Positions 7,645 through 18,291 are shown, counted from the first letter of the stretch. The stretch is 64,000 bases of DNA from RUG14121 sp964533935 (GCA_964533935.1 CAZHOG010000004.1:1-64000); one strand, 5' to 3'. Program-made: numbers and translations. Notes: generated from the letters alone by a model not told the origin.

Positions 7645-10492
7645 ATTCTATATTAAAGTTTGAATTACAAAAATTAGTATTCTCACCAGTTCCTCTAAAT
7701 GCATCAGCAACAGATGTATATCCATTTGCATTAGCCCAATTTGTGTTGTCATTCCATCCACCACTATCAGCTTCACGCCCCATATATATCCAATAATATC
7801 TATAGACTTTTGATCTATTATCAGTATATCTATTATTAAATTCTACTGAAAAAGCTATACCATTTTGAATTGCGTGACATTTAGCAAGAACATTTCCTTG
7901 AGCATTTCCTGTATTGTTCCATGATTCTAATTCATCTGGATTTGCACTTCTCTCGAGACCTTTTTGATATAACCAATTTATAGTATTCTTACTCTTATTA
8001 TATATATAAAAATTTCTTGAAGCAGATGCTGTTTTTCCAGATCCAGTTCTTATTGTACAAGTAACTGTACGTGTATAATTATAATTTCTTGAAAAATCAT
8101 AGAGATTTCCAGGATTACAAGTTGTTGTACATCCTGATGATGCACCATTACAGAAACTGCTGAAATAGTTTGCAGTATTTCCAGACGCACCATAGAACAA
8201 GTTTACGGTTCCTCCTCCAGCAATAATTCCCGGTGTAATATTATCAACTTTTGAAACTGTTGCACTACAGCTTTTAATATTTCCAACCTTATCTTTTACG
8301 TATGCTGTATATGTTCCATTCGCTGTTATTGATTTTGTTTGTGTTGTGGAGTAATTTACTCCATTCCATGAATATGCTGCTGTATTTAATCCACTATGTC
8401 CATCAGATCCTGATACTGTTAATGTCGCTCCTGTTGTCCACGATCCTGGAAGTCCAGTAATTGTACATGATGGTTGAGTATTATCTACATATACGTTTGC
8501 TGTTTTTGAACATGTTGTACTGTTTCCAGCATTATCTGTTATCGTATATGATAAAGCTGCTGTTGTAGTTGTTGTTGTATAACTCCATTCTTTACTTGCT
8601 GTATCTGTTGTGCATCCACTAGCTGTATCACTACATGTTGCTTTTATTGTTGCACTTGTTCTATAAGTAGTTGATTCTCCACTCCATGAACAAGTTGGAT
8701 TTTCTTTATCTATTTTTATTTCTATATTTGATTCATTTGATATATTTCCAGCAGCATCTATTGCTCTAAACTTAATTGTTTGTGTAACTGCTTTTGTTAG
8801 ATTATTTGTACTTAAATCTATCCATGAAGCACCTTCATTATATTGATATTTTATAACACCAACATTATCTGTTGAATTTACTTCTAAGTATACATCTTGA
8901 TTAGTCCATGATCCACTTGTATATGTATTTCCACTGGCATTATTTAATTTAGCAGTTATTATTGGAGCACTTGGAGATTCTGTATCAATTCCAGATACAT
9001 TTAATGAACTTCCTGATTTGTAATTTGTTCCATCTGCTACTTTTGCTATTATTGTTCCATTACTTGTAAATGTTAATGTTGGATTATCTGATACTTTATA
9101 CCAAACATTCTCACTTAATTGGGTTCCAACTGGTACAGTCGTATTTGTACATGAATATGCACCATCTATACTAGATTCACCACAATCAATTACTTCTTTA
9201 TTACTTGTAACTGTACCAGTCACTTTAAATAAATAAGCTCCTTCACCAGTATAGTTTATATCAACATTTTTACTCGTTGCATATCCACTTGCAACCTCAT
9301 ATGTTGGTTCTATTAATGTGTTTGGTATTCTTCTATCAATTGAAGAAGTTATTACATCGAAGTTATTTGTACATACTAATTTAAATTCATATTCTTTTGT
9401 ATTTAAATTAGTAAATGTATATTCATAATTTTCTATATTTTCTTCTATTGTTTTTACTAATTTACCATCTTGATATATTTCATATTTTTTTATTCCTGAT
9501 TCAGGATCTTTACAAGATGCATTATAAGTTATGCTATTACTTGTTTTTGATACATATGCTAATGAATTTTCTGGTGCTGTTAAATCAACTTCTTTTTTAT
9601 CTACTTCAATATTAGCGTTAAATGTTTTAGTATCTTCTATTGTATTCGTTACAGTTAATGTATAATCATCTGTTTTTCCACTAGCTAATTTTTGATCTGT
9701 AATTAAATAGTTTAAATCTCCAGTTACTGGAATTGATTTATCACTTACTACTTCTTCACCATTTTTTTCTAATGAATATGTTAATTCATCTTTATCATAT
9801 TCGTTTACTAAATCATCTAATAAAACATTATATGTTAAATTATTTGTATGAGAAGAATTTCTTACAGTAAATGCAACATCTTGAATTTTATTTTCTGATA
9901 AAAGTTCACTACTTAATTCTTTTGTTTCTTCTGGAGCATAAACTAATATTTCAACATCTTCTGCAAGATCTATTTCTACTGTCCCTTGAAACAAACCATT
10001 TTTATTAACAGTTTGAAGTTTATCAGCCATATTTAAATACGTCATTTTTAAAACATAATTTTTCTTTTCACCAGGATTAATAGTTATATTAGCTAAAATA
10101 TATTCTTGTTCATTTGTTTTTGGTAATGGCGTTTCTGAAACTACTACTTCTCCATCACATAAAAGCTCATAAACAACATCATTTTTATATGTATTATTAA
10201 TATCTTTAAATTTTATATTATATGCTATTGGATCATCTGCATTGCTTTCAACATCAAAAGTTTTTTCAACTGTTAATCCTGGAGTCATTGAATTAACATT
10301 TACTTCTTTTGTATCGTTGAAAACTAAATCTAATTTCTTTGATTTTAATATAGTTTCAGTTTCATTTACCTTTTCTATATGAGCATTATAAAAAGAATAG
10401 GCAACTTTAATTCCTACGTATGATAATACTAATATAATTATCATTGTTAATCCAAAAATAATTCTCTTTCTCATACTATCTTTTTTCATCAT
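7643..10492 (-). CDS. Large anchored surface protein: TasA-like tandem domains, Ig-like repeats, DUF4214-like C-terminus
   Basis: A protein of 949 residues. A signal anchor (about residues 10-30) leads into an AYSFYNA junction and a TasA-like beta domain (about 33-178), then a second diverged copy (about 180-297; ENKIQDVAFTVRNSSHTNNL). Next come several Ig-like/OmpL47-like repeats (STDNVGVIKYQYN..W, FRAIDAAGN, DNAGNSTTCS, SDGHSGLNTAAYSWNG, VKDKVGN), with many Cys-Thr pairs that could form disulfides. The last 120 residues (WLYQKGLERSANPDELESW and YYWIYMGREADSGGW) read like two DUF4214 repeats. No LPXTG motif is present, so membrane anchoring is by the N-terminal helix. A role in adhesion or matrix is inferred. 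Start ATG 10492 follows AGGATTTGGT. Confidence 0.65.
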   Translation of the reverse strand: MMKKDSMRKRIIFGLTMIIILVLSYVGIKVAYSFYNAHIEKVNETETILKSKKLDLVFNDTKEVNVNSMTPGLTVEKTFDVESNADDPIAYNIKFKDINNTYKNDVVYELLCDGEVVVSETPLPKTNEQEYILANITINPGEKKNYVLKMTYLNMADKLQTVNKNGLFQGTVEIDLAEDVEILVYAPEETKELSSELLSENKIQDVAFTVRNSSHTNNLTYNVLLDDLVNEYDKDELTYSLEKNGEEVVSDKSIPVTGDLNYLITDQKLASGKTDDYTLTVTNTIEDTKTFNANIEVDKKEVDLTAPENSLAYVSKTSNSITYNASCKDPESGIKKYEIYQDGKLVKTIEENIENYEYTFTNLNTKEYEFKLVCTNNFDVITSSIDRRIPNTLIEPTYEVASGYATSKNVDINYTGEGAYLFKVTGTVTSNKEVIDCGESSIDGAYSCTNTTVPVGTQLSENVWYKVSDNPTLTFTSNGTIIAKVADGTNYKSGSSLNVSGIDTESPSAPIITAKLNNASGNTYTSGSWTNQDVYLEVNSTDNVGVIKYQYNEGASWIDLSTNNLTKAVTQTIKFRAIDAAGNISNESNIEIKIDKENPTCSWSGESTTYRTSATIKATCSDTASGCTTDTASKEWSYTTTTTTAALSYTITDNAGNSTTCSKTANVYVDNTQPSCTITGLPGSWTTGATLTVSGSDGHSGLNTAAYSWNGVNYSTTQTKSITANGTYTAYVKDKVGNIKSCSATVSKVDNITPGIIAGGGTVNLFYGASGNTANYFSSFCNGASSGCTTTCNPGNLYDFSRNYNYTRTVTCTIRTGSGKTASASRNFYIYNKSKNTINWLYQKGLERSANPDELESWNNTGNAQGNVLAKCHAIQNGIAFSVEFNNRYTDNRSKVYRYYWIYMGREADSGGWNDNTNWANANGYTSVADAFRGTGENTNFCNSNFNIE

Positions 10493-10549
10493 ACCAAATC
10501 CTAATTATATTATATCAATAAAATAAGTTGTCTTCAATCTGAAAACCAC

Positions 10550-10580
10550 AAAAAAAATAGAAAAAATAAATTTTCTATTT
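10550..10580 (-). terminator. Terminator of the FxLYD-like lipoprotein gene
   Basis: AAATAGAAAA / TTTTCTATTT stem, then a run of Ts on the minus strand. Confidence 0.6.
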
Positions 10581-10587
10581 AAATAAA

Positions 10588-11001
10588 TTATTTTGAATAA
10601 GTTACTTCAAATGCATTAGATAAATCAGTATCAATTGTGTTAACAATATCTTTCGTTTCTTTTGATTTAACAATTCCACCAACATATCCTATTAAATCAG
10701 CAATTGTATTGCCATCTTTATCTTTAACATTTATATTTATTTTTTCTATTTCTATATCTGTATCTGTTTCATTTGTAACTTTAGCGTTATAAGAAGTAAT
10801 CCCTTCGTCTATAGTCATAGAAACATTAGTAATTTTAAGACCATCTAAATTTTGGTCTTTAACAACATCCTTACTCGTTATAGTAACAATTTTACTTTCT
10901 TTTATTTCTTCTTTTTTATTTTCTTTTGTTTTGCTTCCACAGCCACTAACATTAAAAAGTAAAGTTCCCATTAATACACATATTAATATTTTTCTTTTCA
11001 T
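10588..11001 (-). CDS. Lipoprotein with FxLYD-like domain
   Basis: A protein of 137 residues. The signal peptide MKRKILICVLMGTLLFNVSG is followed by the lipobox Cys (VSGC, Cys21) and a Lys/Glu-rich linker, so it is expected to be lipidated and processed by the LspA encoded at 35034. The mature part carries an FxLYD-like beta domain (GLKITNVSMTIDEGITSYNA, then ININVKDKDGNTI) related to the 7116-7568 protein. Binding partner and function are unknown. It sits 14 bases downstream of the next gene upstream and probably forms an operon with it. Confidence 0.65.
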   Translation of the reverse strand: MKRKILICVLMGTLLFNVSGCGSKTKENKKEEIKESKIVTITSKDVVKDQNLDGLKITNVSMTIDEGITSYNAKVTNETDTDIEIEKININVKDKDGNTIADLIGYVGGIVKSKETKDIVNTIDTDLSNAFEVTYSK

Positions 11002-11015
11002 TCCTATTCTCTTTT

Positions 11016-11507
11016 CTAATTTAATATTTCATTTAATTGTTTTAAAGCTTTTAAAAAAGCTTCTTCATGTTCATAATTAATTATTTTAATATTGCAATTA
11101 TTATTTTCATTTTCTTCATTTATTAAATCATCTAAACTAATCTGTTTAGAAGGATTACTTTGAGTTTCTTTTTTTAAATTTGGTAATTCAATGTTATCTG
11201 AACTTTTTTTGATGCTACCAACTAATTCTTCATAACTAATTATTGCTTTTTCTTCTTGCTCTTTTTCATATTCAGTCAAATCTACTGTTGCTGGCTTTTC
11301 AGTTTCTAATTTTTTAATAGTAGCTTTTAAATCTAATTCTTCATCTAAATCTTCTGGTTCAAGTTCTTCTTCTATAGAAGTAGTTTTAAGTAAGTATATT
11401 AGTGAAACAATTAAAATTAATAATATTAATATTGCAAAATACAATATAAAATCAACAAAATTTAATGTTTTTAAAAATTCGATTATATCAATTAATATTT
11501 TTTTCAA
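11016..11507 (-). CDS. Single-pass membrane protein with acidic cytoplasmic tail
   Basis: About 163 residues and not recognised. An amphipathic N-terminus is followed by one membrane helix (FILYFAILILLILIVSLIYL) and an acidic, Glu-rich tail (EEELEPEDLDEELDL, then KKLETEKPATVDLTEYEKEQ) ending in a helical segment. The ribosome site AGGTGATTAAT precedes a TTG at 11507 with the same geometry that precedes ATG in many neighbours, so I prefer the TTG start over the GTG (11516) embedded in the ribosome site. It lies between two envelope genes on the same strand; it may help assemble or regulate them, which is a guess. Confidence 0.5.
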   Translation of the reverse strand: MKKILIDIIEFLKTLNFVDFILYFAILILLILIVSLIYLLKTTSIEEELEPEDLDEELDLKATIKKLETEKPATVDLTEYEKEQEEKAIISYEELVGSIKKSSDNIELPNLKKETQSNPSKQISLDDLINEENENNNCNIKIINYEHEEAFLKALKQLNEILN

Positions 11508-11565
11508 ATTAATCACCTGTAATTATATTCTAGCACATTATTAAATTGCTATAAAACCAATATTT

Positions 11566-11593
11566 GCATATTTACACATATTTGTAAATATGC
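11566..11593. other. Strong hairpin downstream of the DUF6273-like gene
   Basis: GCATATTTAC / GTAAATATGC, 10 base pairs with an 8-base loop and no T-run. It probably protects the 3' end or acts as a weak terminator for the gene at 11601-12851. Confidence 0.4.
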
Positions 11594-11600
11594 ATGTAAA

Positions 11601-12851
11601 TTATTTTACTGAATAAGGTTCTTCTAATGTACCTTTTCCTGTTATTTCAGTTTCTTTAATTAAATTTATAACTGGTCTTAAATTTTTACTGTTTGTGCCA
11701 AGCGAATCAGAAGAAATAGAACCACTATTTGTAACTTCATAATAATATAATCCCTCAGTAGCACTTTTAGCTGGAGAAATTGTCCACCAATTTGAAATAT
11801 TATTATCAAATAAATAATAATTAGAATTATTACCATTAACAATACCACCAGCATAAACTACTTCATCAACAGTTAATAATCCTATTTTTGATTCATTATT
11901 CGTTCCTAAACAGTTAAAAGTCGAATTATATGATATTGTATTTCTAAATTGAGTTGCCAATATTTCTCCCTCAGTTGTTGTATCTATACAATATTTTTCA
12001 CTACTAATATTTTTATCATAATTTTTCAAATTATCTTGATACCACTGATTTAATATTGTTGAAATTTTTGTATTTTCATATTTATTTAAGGTTGTTAATT
12101 TATCAGATGTATTTGAGTCATCATAGATACTGCTTGTTGAAATATTTTCATTTAAAATCAATTTAACAGTTCCATCTCCATTTATACGAACAATTCTCCA
12201 TAATTTATTTGCAAACATCAAGTAATTATTATTTACATTACCTCTAAAATAAAATGTATTTCCCAAATCATCAACATCTATTATTAAGCCTTCATCCGTT
12301 GAAGCAATTTCTTCTCCAACTTTTGTTTTGCTTTCTTTAGCAAATGGATGATCATTTAAAATAACTTGAGCAATATTTGGATCCTCTTTTGAAACTTTAC
12401 TAATTTCTAAATTAAAAGATACTTTTTCTTTAGTAGTATTTTTAATTACTAATTTATAGCTTTTTGTTTCTCCAGGGTTTATTTGAACAAAATTAAGCAA
12501 TGTCATATCATTATCAGTAAATAATTCTTGATTAGAACCTACTAATTTTTCTGATTCATACAAATCATATTTTACTCCACTATTTTCAAATTTAATATTT
12601 AATAAATTTATATGATACATAGCTTCTGCTGCACCATCGTTTATAATAGAAAATTTTATTTCTTTATTAGAATTCTTAAAATCAAATTTTTGTCCATTTA
12701 AATAATTAATTGATAACTCTTCATTAACTACAACGCTTGCACTATCATTTTTAATATAGTTTTTATAATAATAATTACCACATATTAATAGAGCAACCAA
12801 CAACATAAAAATAAACATTATTATTAACCCTATTTTATACTTTTTTTGCAT
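11601..12851 (-). CDS. Anchored surface protein with TasA-like N-terminal and DUF6273-like C-terminal domain
   Basis: A protein of 416 residues. An N-terminal membrane helix (IGLIIMFIFMLLVALLI) is followed by a beta domain with the layout of the TasA-like domain (FSIINDGAAEAMYHINLLNI ... VQINPGETKSYKLVIKN). The C-terminal half matches DUF6273-type proteins: NYLMFANKLWRIVRINGDGT, VDEVVYAGG, NWWTISP, NLRPVINL and GTLEEPY. DUF6273 domains are common in surface proteins of gut Bacillota; their ligand is unknown. Start ATG 12851 has AAGGATTGATGAT upstream, with a TTGACT-17-TATACT promoter at 12873-12901. Its promoter follows the dnaJ terminator, so it is independent of the heat-shock operon. Confidence 0.65.
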   Translation of the reverse strand: MQKKYKIGLIIMFIFMLLVALLICGNYYYKNYIKNDSASVVVNEELSINYLNGQKFDFKNSNKEIKFSIINDGAAEAMYHINLLNIKFENSGVKYDLYESEKLVGSNQELFTDNDMTLLNFVQINPGETKSYKLVIKNTTKEKVSFNLEISKVSKEDPNIAQVILNDHPFAKESKTKVGEEIASTDEGLIIDVDDLGNTFYFRGNVNNNYLMFANKLWRIVRINGDGTVKLILNENISTSSIYDDSNTSDKLTTLNKYENTKISTILNQWYQDNLKNYDKNISSEKYCIDTTTEGEILATQFRNTISYNSTFNCLGTNNESKIGLLTVDEVVYAGGIVNGNNSNYYLFDNNISNWWTISPAKSATEGLYYYEVTNSGSISSDSLGTNSKNLRPVINLIKETEITGKGTLEEPYSVK

Positions 12852-12872
12852 ATCATCAATCCTTATAAAATA

Positions 12873-12901
12873 AGTATATAATTTATAAAATAATAAGTCA
12901 A
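12873..12901 (-). promoter_or_regulatory. Promoter of the DUF6273-like gene
   Basis: Minus strand TTGACT (12896-12901), 17-base spacer, TATACT (12873-12878). Confidence 0.6.
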
Positions 12902-12911
12902 TTTACAATTG

Positions 12912-12946
12912 AAAAAAGTATCTGATATTTAATCAAGATACTTTTT
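12912..12946 (-). terminator. dnaJ terminator
   Basis: AAAAAGTATCT / AGATACTTTTT arms, T-run on the minus strand; it overlaps the dnaJ stop. Confidence 0.7.
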
Positions 12947-14050
12947 AAAGTTTTTAATTTCAGTTTCATTATCTAAATCAGTTTTAGATAATTCTTTTAT
13001 CATTTCTTTTTGTTTTCTATTTAATTTAGTAGGAATTATGACCTTAATTATTAAGTACATGTCTCCTTTTCTAAGTGAATTAGGAATTTTAATTCCTTTT
13101 CCTTTTAATTTTAATTTATCACCATTTTGAATTTCAGCTTTTATATCCACTGATACAGTTCCAGTCAATGTTGGAATATCTTTCTTACAACCCAATGTTG
13201 CTTCGCAAATATTTAATGGAACTTCTAAGTAAATATCTTCTTCATCCCTTTTAAATAATGGATGTTCTTTAACTTTAAATTCAATATAAATATCTCCGTT
13301 TGGTCCGCCATTAGTTCCAGCTTCACCTTTACCACTAATTCTTAATTGATATCCATTGTCAACGCCTTCTGGAATAGTAATAACTATTTCTTTTTGTTTT
13401 CTTACATAGCCATTTCCAGAACAATCAGCACACATTTTTTTATAAGTTTTTCCTGTTCCTCCACAATCTTTACATGTTGTTTGAGTTTGAATCATTCCAA
13501 ACATTGATTGTTGTTGAACAACAACTCTTCCTGAACCATGACATGTATCACAAGTAGATTCATCAAATCCACCTTTTCCAGAACATTTCTCACAAGTATC
13601 ATTTAAATCTAATTTAACTGTTTTTTTACATCCGAAAGCTGCTTCTTCAAATGTAAGATTCATTTTAATAAGAGAATCTCTTCCTTTAGTTGGTCGATTA
13701 GAATTTCTTCTACTTCCACCTCCAAAACCAAATCCTCCAAAAGATGATCCAAATAAATCATCAAAAATTGAACTTAAATCAATATCATCAGCACTAAATC
13801 CGCCAAAACCAGCTCCACCAGCACCATTAGAGAATGCTGCATGTCCATATTGATCATATTGTGCTTTCTTTTGAGGATCAGATAAAACTGAATAAGCTTC
13901 TCCGATTTCTTTGAATTTTTCTTCAGCACCAGGATCTTTATTTATATCTGGATGATATTGTTTAGCTAATTTTCTAAATGCTCTTTTTATCTCTTCATCA
14001 GAAGCACCTTTAGATAAACCTAACACCTCATAATAATCTTTTTTATCCAT
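12929..14050 (-). CDS. dnaJ: Chaperone protein DnaJ
   Basis: A 373-residue type I J-protein that stimulates the DnaK ATPase and delivers unfolded clients. Domains in order: J domain with the HPD motif ([12 protein letters not shown], about residues 30-41), Gly/Phe-rich linker (about 75-115), four CxxCxGxG zinc repeats ([32 protein letters not shown]) and the C-terminal substrate-binding domains. The start codon overlaps the pepF stop (TAATG), so the two are translationally coupled. It is the last gene of the hrcA operon. Confidence 0.97.
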   Translation of the reverse strand: MDKKDYYEVLGLSKGASDEEIKRAFRKLAKQYHPDINKDPGAEEKFKEIGEAYSVLSDPQKKAQYDQYGHAAFSNGAGGAGFGGFSADDIDLSSIFDDLFGSSFGGFGFGGGSRRNSNRPTKGRDSLIKMNLTFEEAAFGCKKTVKLDLNDTCEKCSGKGGFDESTCDTCHGSGRVVVQQQSMFGMIQTQTTCKDCGGTGKTYKKMCADCSGNGYVRKQKEIVITIPEGVDNGYQLRISGKGEAGTNGGPNGDIYIEFKVKEHPLFKRDEEDIYLEVPLNICEATLGCKKDIPTLTGTVSVDIKAEIQNGDKLKLKGKGIKIPNSLRKGDMYLIIKVIIPTKLNRKQKEMIKELSKTDLDNETEIKNFKKYLD

Positions 14051-15849
14051 TATATCTTACTCCTTTTCATTATTTGATTAAATTCATTTATTTCTTTTTC
14101 AAATTCATTAAACGCATCATCATAATTTTTTATATCAGTTAAATCCACTCCAGCAACTTTTAATGATGCAACTGGATCAATAGTGCATCCAAGACTTAAA
14201 AATTTCAAATAATTATTTAATGAATTTTCTTTTTTATTATATATATCTTTAGCAATCTTTAATGCTGCAATATATCCTGTTGAATATTGGTAAACATAAA
14301 AATTATAATAGAAATGTGGAATTCTTGACCATTCTAATGCAATTTCTTTATCTACTACAACATCTTTTCCATAATATTTTTGATTTAATTCATAATATTT
14401 TTCAGATAAAGATTGAGTAGTTAAAGTTCCACCATTTTGTTCTTCTTCATGCATATATTTTTCAAATTCGGCAAACATTGTTTGTCTAACAACTGATGCT
14501 TTAAATCTTTTTATTAATTCGTCTATTATAAATAGTTTTTCTTCTGTATCTTGACTATTATCTAACATATAAAATGATAATAATAATTCATTAACTTGAG
14601 AAGCTACTTCAGCTACAAATATAGAATAACTATAATCTTCAAAAGTATTATTCTTAATAGCATAATAATAATGCATAGCATGTCCCAATTCATGAGCTAT
14701 TGTTGATACTTCATCATATCTTCCGTCAAAGTTTAAAAATACATAAGGATGTGCAAGATAGCAAGCAGTACAATAACCACCACTACGTTTATTTTTAGTG
14801 GGATAAACATCTATCCAATTATTTTCAAATGCTTCATTTAAAACTTTTGAATAATCCTCTCCTAACACTGCTAATGCATTCTTAATAAGTTCCTTTGCTT
14901 CATCAAAATTATAATTTTTTTCATAACCATCAATTAATGGTAAATATGTATCATATAAATGCATATCTTTAAGTTTCAATACTTCTTTTCTCATTTCCCA
15001 TTGTTTATGAATAGTATTCATGTTGCTATGTATCGCATTTATTAATGTATCATAAACTTTTGGATCAACATCATTTTCTAATAAAGATGCTTCTAAAGCG
15101 CTGTTATACTTCCTTATTTCAGCTATACGATTATTCATTTTAACTTCTGATGATAATAATTCCCCAGAAGTATTTTTAATACTATCAAAACCTTTGTAAT
15201 ATGTCTTAAAACAGTTCTTTCTTACATTCCTATCAAATGATTCTATATATTTAGCATAATTACTAATTGTTAATTCAATACTTTTATTGCTTTCATCTTT
15301 TATTTTTCCAAACGTTAAATCAACATCTAACAATTTTGAATGAGCATTTTCTGGCAATCTAAAACTTTCTGATACCTTATTTAAAATCAATTCTTCTTCT
15401 TTTGATAAGAAATGTTTTTTCTTATCATAAATTGATTTAAGCATTCTATTAAATGGTTTTAAATTTTCATTTTCTTCTACCATTTTTTTAACTATACCAT
15501 AATCTTTTGTTAATAATTCTGGTATTATATATGCTGATAATTCACCATATTTATCATATATTTTTAAAACTTTACCCAAATTTTCATTGCCTTTTTGATC
15601 ACTTAAATCAAAATCATTGTTTAAATGAGCATAAATATAAAGTCTTTCTATTCTTTTCTCAAAATCATTTGATAAATTTAAAAGATTTAATAAGTTATCA
15701 GAACTATCTAAAATATGTCCTTCAAACTTTGAAATTTCAGAAATTGAATTTTTAATTTTTTCTAATTCTTCCAAAAATTCTTTTTCATTTTCAAATAAAT
15801 CTTTTGTATTAATTTTATATTTTGAAGATATCTTCTCTCTTATTTCCAT
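14050..15849 (-). CDS. pepF: Oligoendopeptidase F (peptidase family M3)
   Basis: A 599-residue cytoplasmic zinc peptidase that cleaves short peptides. The metal site is plain: [16 protein letters not shown] (HExxH) followed about 25 residues later by the third ligand in [14 protein letters not shown]. The length fits the PepF/M3B family. The notable point is position: it is inserted between dnaK and dnaJ in the heat-shock operon and overlaps the dnaJ start by one base. It may therefore be heat-inducible and degrade peptides released by chaperone-linked proteolysis (inference). An intercistronic hairpin (15874-15895) precedes it and could lower its expression relative to dnaK. Confidence 0.93.
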   Translation of the reverse strand: MEIREKISSKYKINTKDLFENEKEFLEELEKIKNSISEISKFEGHILDSSDNLLNLLNLSNDFEKRIERLYIYAHLNNDFDLSDQKGNENLGKVLKIYDKYGELSAYIIPELLTKDYGIVKKMVEENENLKPFNRMLKSIYDKKKHFLSKEEELILNKVSESFRLPENAHSKLLDVDLTFGKIKDESNKSIELTISNYAKYIESFDRNVRKNCFKTYYKGFDSIKNTSGELLSSEVKMNNRIAEIRKYNSALEASLLENDVDPKVYDTLINAIHSNMNTIHKQWEMRKEVLKLKDMHLYDTYLPLIDGYEKNYNFDEAKELIKNALAVLGEDYSKVLNEAFENNWIDVYPTKNKRSGGYCTACYLAHPYVFLNFDGRYDEVSTIAHELGHAMHYYYAIKNNTFEDYSYSIFVAEVASQVNELLLSFYMLDNSQDTEEKLFIIDELIKRFKASVVRQTMFAEFEKYMHEEEQNGGTLTTQSLSEKYYELNQKYYGKDVVVDKEIALEWSRIPHFYYNFYVYQYSTGYIAALKIAKDIYNKKENSLNNYLKFLSLGCTIDPVASLKVAGVDLTDIKNYDDAFNEFEKEINEFNQIMKRSKI

Positions 15850-15873
15850 ATTCCTCCATAATAATCAAAAGTA

Positions 15874-15895
15874 AGGTTCTAGTTTCCTAGAACCT
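15874..15895 (-). terminator. Intercistronic hairpin after dnaK (partial terminator or mRNA-stabilising)
   Basis: Perfect 9-base stem AGGTTCTAG / CTAGAACCT with a TTTC loop; the minus strand continues TACTTTTG, a weak T-run. Likely sets dnaK above pepF-dnaJ. Confidence 0.5.
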
Positions 15896-15901
15896 ATTTT
15901 A

Positions 15902-17737
15902 TTATTTTTCTTCGTAATTTGCTTCTTCTACATCATCATCTTTTTTAGATTCTGATTTAGTAGCTTCTTTTGTTTCTTCAGTTGTATTTTCTTGTTGTTC
16001 TTTTGCAGCATTTTCATAAACTTTTTGTGCAAGTTTCATAGCTACTTCTTGTAGACTTTCAGTTTTTGCTTTTATATCAGCAGTATCTTCACCTTCTAAA
16101 GCCTTTTTAAGTTCTTCTAATTTAGATTCAGCTTCTTCTTTATCTTTTTTATCAGCTTTTTCTCCTAAATCTTTTAAAGCTTGTTCAGTAGCAAATACTA
16201 ATGAATCAGCATCATTTCTTATTCCAGCATCTTCTTTTCTTTTTTCATCAGCTTCTTTATTTGCTTCTGCTTCTTTCATCATTTTATCAATTTCTTCATC
16301 ACTTAAAGCAGCAGATGATGTAATTGTAATAGATTGTTCTTTATTAGTTCCTAAGTCTTTAGCAGTAACATTAACAATACCATTAGCATCTATGTCAAAT
16401 TTAACTTCAATTTGAGGAACACCACGTCTTGCTGGTGGAATGTTTGCAAGTTGAAAGTTTCCAAGAGTTTTATTATCCGCAGCCATTGGTCTTTCACCTT
16501 GTAAAATATGAATATCTACAGCAGGTTGATTATCTGCAGCTGTTGAGAATACTTGTGATTTACTTGTTGGAATTGTAGTATTTCTTGGGATTAATACAGT
16601 ACTAACACCACCAAGAGTTTCAATACCAAGTGATAATGGAGTAACATCTAATAATACTAAGTCTTCAACTTCTCCAGTTAAAACTCCACCTTGAATAGCA
16701 GCACCCATAGCTACAACTTCATCAGGGTTTACTCCTTTATGAGGTTCTTGTCCTAATTCTTTTTTAACTAAATCTTGAATATATGGAATACGAGTTGATC
16801 CACCAACTAATATTACTTCATTAATATCTTTTGTTGTTAATTTAGCATCTTTTAATGCTTTTCTTACTGGTTCAAGAGTTGAATCGAATAAGTCACGACA
16901 TAAGTCTTCAAATTTAGCTTTTGATAATGTCATTTCCATATGAATTGGTCCATCATCATTTTGAGCTATAAACGGTAAACTAATTTGAGCATTAGTCATA
17001 CCAGATAAATCTTTTTTAGCTTTTTCAGCAGCATCTTTTAAACGTTGCATAGCCATTTTATCTTTAGATAAATCAATACCATTTTCTTTTTTAAATTCAT
17101 CAACTAAATAATTGATAACTCTTTCATCAAAGTCATCTCCACCTAAACGATTATTACCACTAGTTGATTTAACTTCAAATACACCATCACCTAGTTCAAG
17201 GATAGATACATCGAATGTACCACCACCTAAATCATATACTAAAATAGTTTGTAATTTATCTTGTTTATCAAGTCCATAAGCTAAAGCTGCTGCAGTTGGT
17301 TCATTAATAATTCTTTCAACTTCTAAACCAGCAATTTTACCAGCATTTTTAGTTGCTTGACGTTCAGCATCATTAAAATATGCAGGAACTGTGATAACTG
17401 CTTTAGTTACTTTTTCACCTAAATATGCTTCAGCATCTGCTTTTAATTTTGATAATACTTTTGCACTAATTTCTTCTGGTGTATATTTTTTACCATTTGC
17501 TTCAACTGTTGTTTTAGTACCCATTTTTCTTTTAATTGATGCTATTGTATTTTTTACATTAGTTACTGCTTGTCTTTTAGCAGTTTCACCAACTAATTCA
17601 TCTTCCCCTTTAAATGCAACAACACTAGGAGTTGTACGATTACCTTCAGCATTTGGAATAACCTTAGGATCTCCACCTTCTAATACTGCAACACAACTAT
17701 TTGTTGTACCTAAATCTATACCTATAATTTTTGCCAT
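15902..17737 (-). CDS. dnaK: Chaperone protein DnaK (Hsp70)
   Basis: A 611-residue ATP-dependent chaperone. Near-consensus Hsp70 signatures: [20 protein letters not shown] at the N-terminus, [34 protein letters not shown], and [17 protein letters not shown]. The substrate-binding beta domain ([16 protein letters not shown]) and the helical lid follow, ending in an acidic tail ([14 protein letters not shown]). It works with GrpE and DnaJ encoded in the same operon. It is 14 bases after grpE. Confidence 0.98.
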   Translation of the reverse strand: MAKIIGIDLGTTNSCVAVLEGGDPKVIPNAEGNRTTPSVVAFKGEDELVGETAKRQAVTNVKNTIASIKRKMGTKTTVEANGKKYTPEEISAKVLSKLKADAEAYLGEKVTKAVITVPAYFNDAERQATKNAGKIAGLEVERIINEPTAAALAYGLDKQDKLQTILVYDLGGGTFDVSILELGDGVFEVKSTSGNNRLGGDDFDERVINYLVDEFKKENGIDLSKDKMAMQRLKDAAEKAKKDLSGMTNAQISLPFIAQNDDGPIHMEMTLSKAKFEDLCRDLFDSTLEPVRKALKDAKLTTKDINEVILVGGSTRIPYIQDLVKKELGQEPHKGVNPDEVVAMGAAIQGGVLTGEVEDLVLLDVTPLSLGIETLGGVSTVLIPRNTTIPTSKSQVFSTAADNQPAVDIHILQGERPMAADNKTLGNFQLANIPPARRGVPQIEVKFDIDANGIVNVTAKDLGTNKEQSITITSSAALSDEEIDKMMKEAEANKEADEKRKEDAGIRNDADSLVFATEQALKDLGEKADKKDKEEAESKLEELKKALEGEDTADIKAKTESLQEVAMKLAQKVYENAAKEQQENTTEETKEATKSESKKDDDVEEANYEEK

Positions 17738-17750
17738 TTAAATCATCTCC

Positions 17751-18290
17751 TTATTCATTTACCTTAACCATGGCTGGTCTTATAACTTTTTCATTATATT
17801 TATAACCTTTTTGTAATACTTCTATTACATGTCCGCTTTCAATACCTTCAATTTTATCTGTTAAAACTGCTTGCATTTCATTTGGATCAAAAGGTTTATT
17901 AGAACATTCTATTTCTTGTACACCCTTAGTAGTTAATATATTTACTAAGTTTGTATAAATCATTTTAAATCCACTTAAGAATTTTGATAATTCATCAGTT
18001 AGATCTTCATCATCCATAAGAATAGCTCTTTCGAAATTATCTACAATAGTAAGTAATTGTTTAATAACATCTTCACCATCATATTTATAAATTCTAGAAA
18101 TTTCTTCATCATATCTTCTTTTCATATTTTGCATCTCTGCAGATAATCTAAGTACTTTATCATTCAATTCATTATTTTTGATTTTTAATTCTTCTTTTTC
18201 TTTATCTACTTTATTCTTTTTGTGTTTTTCTTCTTTAGGAACTTCTTGTTTAACAGTTTGTTCCTCTATTTTAATATCTTTTTCTTCCAT
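17751..18290 (-). CDS. grpE: Nucleotide exchange factor GrpE
   Basis: About 179 residues. GrpE releases ADP from DnaK. The long N-terminal coiled coil is charged (KHKKNKVDKEKEELKIKNNE, then LRLSAEMQNMKRRYDEEI), followed by the conserved GFKMIYTNLVNILTTKGVQEI and the C-terminal beta wing (GHVIEVLQKGYKYNEKVIRPAMVKV). I chose ATG 18290, spaced 9 bases from GGTGAT; the longer in-frame extension overlaps the hrcA coding end. Confidence 0.95.
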   Translation of the reverse strand: MEEKDIKIEEQTVKQEVPKEEKHKKNKVDKEKEELKIKNNELNDKVLRLSAEMQNMKRRYDEEISRIYKYDGEDVIKQLLTIVDNFERAILMDDEDLTDELSKFLSGFKMIYTNLVNILTTKGVQEIECSNKPFDPNEMQAVLTDKIEGIESGHVIEVLQKGYKYNEKVIRPAMVKVNE

Positions 18291-18291
18291 T

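Noticed and set aside
7643..10492. Repeat array or CRISPR in the Thr/Ser-rich region around 8.5 kb
   Set aside because: The repeats are diverged Ig-like protein modules in one open frame; no identical direct repeats with spacers occur anywhere in the window.
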